Origin: an uncultured Eubacteriales bacterium
GTDB taxonomy: Bacteria > Bacillota > Clostridia > Peptostreptococcales > Anaerovoracaceae
DNA: 34,203 bases
Direction: 5' to 3'
Assembly: GCA_902776725.1 (NCBI GenBank)
Contig: CACYQX010000018.1
Coordinates: forward strand, 1-34,203
Shown here: positions 32,940-34,203 of the stretch, in pieces
How the letters are laid out: the number at the start of each line of letters is the position of its first letter
How positions within the stretch are numbered: the first letter of the stretch is position 1
Made by a program: the position numbers and the translations under genes
The notes under the pieces: model-generated
Database searches by the model: none
What the model was told of the DNA's origin: nothing
Seen by the model: the letters and a program-made list of their open reading frames with translations, nothing else

Positions 32940-34172
32940 TTATGCGGCTTTCTTTGCTTCTTTCTTTGCTTCCCAGTTGGTTACGCAGATTGAGCAGGAA
33001 ATGTCTCCTGTTACGTTGAGGCAGGTTCTTCCCATGTCGAAGAGTCTGTCAACAGCAACGATGAGTCCGATATAAGCAACAGGAATTCCGATTGCTTCGA
33101 GTACCATCGCGAGCATGATCATGCCTGCGCCGGATACGCCTGCCGTACCGATGGATGCGAGCGTTGCCGTAACAACAACCGTGATCATCTGGCCGATTGT
33201 CAGGTTCATGCCGCAGCAAGATGCGATAAATACGGTTGCAACGCACTGATAGATCGCTGTTCCGTCCATATTGATTGTCGCACCGAGCGGAAGAACGAAG
33301 GACGATACCTCAGGATTTGCTCCCATACCGTCAGCACACTCCTTTGATACAGGAAGTGTAGCTGCGGACGATGTCGATGTGAAAGCGAACATCATAGCGG
33401 CAAAAGCGCCCTTGAAGAACTTCAGCGGGCTGATCTTTCCGAACACTCTCGCAGCAGTTGAATATACCGCGATAGCGTGGATCGCGTAAGCGATATATGC
33501 GCAGAGGATTACCAGCGCGAGCGAACCGAGGATTGCGGCGCCCTGTGTGGAAACAACCCATGTCATATAAGCGAATACGCCGATCGGCGAAAGATGAATG
33601 ATGAAGCTCATCAGCTGCTCAATTACGGAATAGATGGAGTCAACGAGGTTGCGAACCATCTTTGCCTTTTCACCGGCAGCGATGATTGATCCACCAAAGA
33701 GCAAGGAGATTACGATTACCTGAAGCATATTGGCATTCAGGAATGCATCCCACTGGTTTGATGGGAAGAATCCAACGATGGTCTTCATGAAGCCACCGAA
33801 TTCCTTGGCTTCATATTCCGCAGAACCGAGCTCCGAAGAAAGATCCGGGAACAGTCCGGCACCGTTGAATACATTGGCCATAACGAGACCGATTACGCAT
33901 GCGATTGCTGTGGTGCAAAGGAAATATGCTACGGTTTTGATACCGATGGAGCCTACCTTACGCATGCTTTCCATGGATACAATTCCCTGAATCATAGAGA
34001 AAAGTACCACAGGAACTACAATGAACTTTAACAGATTAACAAAGATGTCGCCGAACGGCTTGATATATTTGGTCGCTATATCAGCTCCCCCGGCGAGGGC
34101 TAAGACGAGACCCAGAGCTACACCGGCGACCAACGCAATAAGAATTTGCACCGGCAAAGTGAGTTTCTTCAT
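32940..34172 (-). CDS. Dicarboxylate/amino-acid:cation symporter (DAACS family)
   Basis: A 410-residue membrane protein of the glutamate/aspartate/dicarboxylate carrier family. Hallmarks are FTSTSSAATLP (hairpin HP1), LPLGATINMDGTAIYQ (TM7), and VAVDRLFDMGRTCLNVTGD (TM8). The protein imports acidic amino acids, dicarboxylates or possibly serine/threonine with Na+ or H+. The ATG at 34172 has GGAGG 6 bases upstream; an earlier in-frame start at 34202 has none. The C-terminal tail is Lys/Ala-rich (EAKKEAKKAA). The window ends before its promoter. Confidence 0.93.
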   Translation of the reverse strand: MKKLTLPVQILIALVAGVALGLVLALAGGADIATKYIKPFGDIFVNLLKFIVVPVVLFSMIQGIVSMESMRKVGSIGIKTVAYFLCTTAIACVIGLVMANVFNGAGLFPDLSSELGSAEYEAKEFGGFMKTIVGFFPSNQWDAFLNANMLQVIVISLLFGGSIIAAGEKAKMVRNLVDSIYSVIEQLMSFIIHLSPIGVFAYMTWVVSTQGAAILGSLALVILCAYIAYAIHAIAVYSTAARVFGKISPLKFFKGAFAAMMFAFTSTSSAATLPVSKECADGMGANPEVSSFVLPLGATINMDGTAIYQCVATVFIASCCGMNLTIGQMITVVVTATLASIGTAGVSGAGMIMLAMVLEAIGIPVAYIGLIVAVDRLFDMGRTCLNVTGDISCSICVTNWEAKKEAKKAA

Positions 34173-34203
34173 AGAACACCTCCAATGAGGCATTCTACTC
34201 AAA

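Overview
The window looks like chromosomal DNA of an anaerobic Firmicute of the class Clostridia. The evidence is the block rpsU - yqeY - phoH, strong AGGAGG-type ribosome binding sites, a FeoA-FeoB fusion, a ferredoxin-dependent 2-oxoacid oxidoreductase (KorDABC type), a phosphoketolase, a C11 clostripain-like protease, BioY and GPH-type transport. Base composition is near balanced by eye. A relative of the Eubacteriales Family XIII / Anaerovoracaceae or Lachnospiraceae is my guess, with low confidence. I saw no rRNA, tRNA, CRISPR array, insertion sequence or phage gene.

Layout. Positions 1-4199, all on the minus strand, hold translation and RNA genes: a phoH-like fragment at the left edge, yqeY, rpsU (own promoter), a HIT hydrolase, the tRNA methylthiotransferase mtaB, and an acyltransferase with a zinc-ribbon tail that appears to start without a leader. 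Positions 4355-9336 hold an envelope group: a large membrane-anchored clostripain-like protease (+), convergent with a coupled minus-strand pair, a Pro/Trp-rich repeat protein and a PAP2 phosphatase. A 263-bp divergent promoter region with phased T-tracts leads to a MATE exporter. Positions 10992-15233 (minus) hold a GNAT / class-I glutamine amidotransferase fusion, a decaying patch (frameshifted cysteine-cluster gene, orphan C-terminal fragment, internally deleted ArsC/Spx-like gene), a small unknown gene and an M3 peptidase that has lost the first zinc-ligand histidine.

Positions 15388-20127 (minus) look like one operon: phosphoketolase, a CofE-like F420 ligase homologue, and a GMP synthase lacking its glutaminase domain. 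It is followed by a GPH-family sugar symporter, FeoAB behind a consensus promoter overlapped by a perfect palindrome, and IMP dehydrogenase. Positions 25805-29217 (minus) hold a LysR regulator, an ABC ATPase and an ABC membrane protein, apparently co-transcribed. Divergent from them is the plus-strand run korD-korA-korB-korC-bioY (29397-32856), facing a dicarboxylate/amino-acid:cation symporter across a 30-bp palindromic terminator.

How the genes fit together: phosphoketolase would feed acetyl phosphate from sugars imported by carriers such as the GPH symporter. The ferredoxin-linked oxidoreductase and FeoAB fit an iron-sulfur-based anaerobic metabolism. GMP synthase and IMP dehydrogenase are consecutive steps of guanine nucleotide synthesis but sit in separate units. 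I saw no clear-cut new defence or biosynthetic system. The most unusual items are the xfp-cofE-guaA operon, the altered M3 peptidase, the GNAT-amidotransferase fusion, and the Pro/Trp repeat protein coupled to PAP2.
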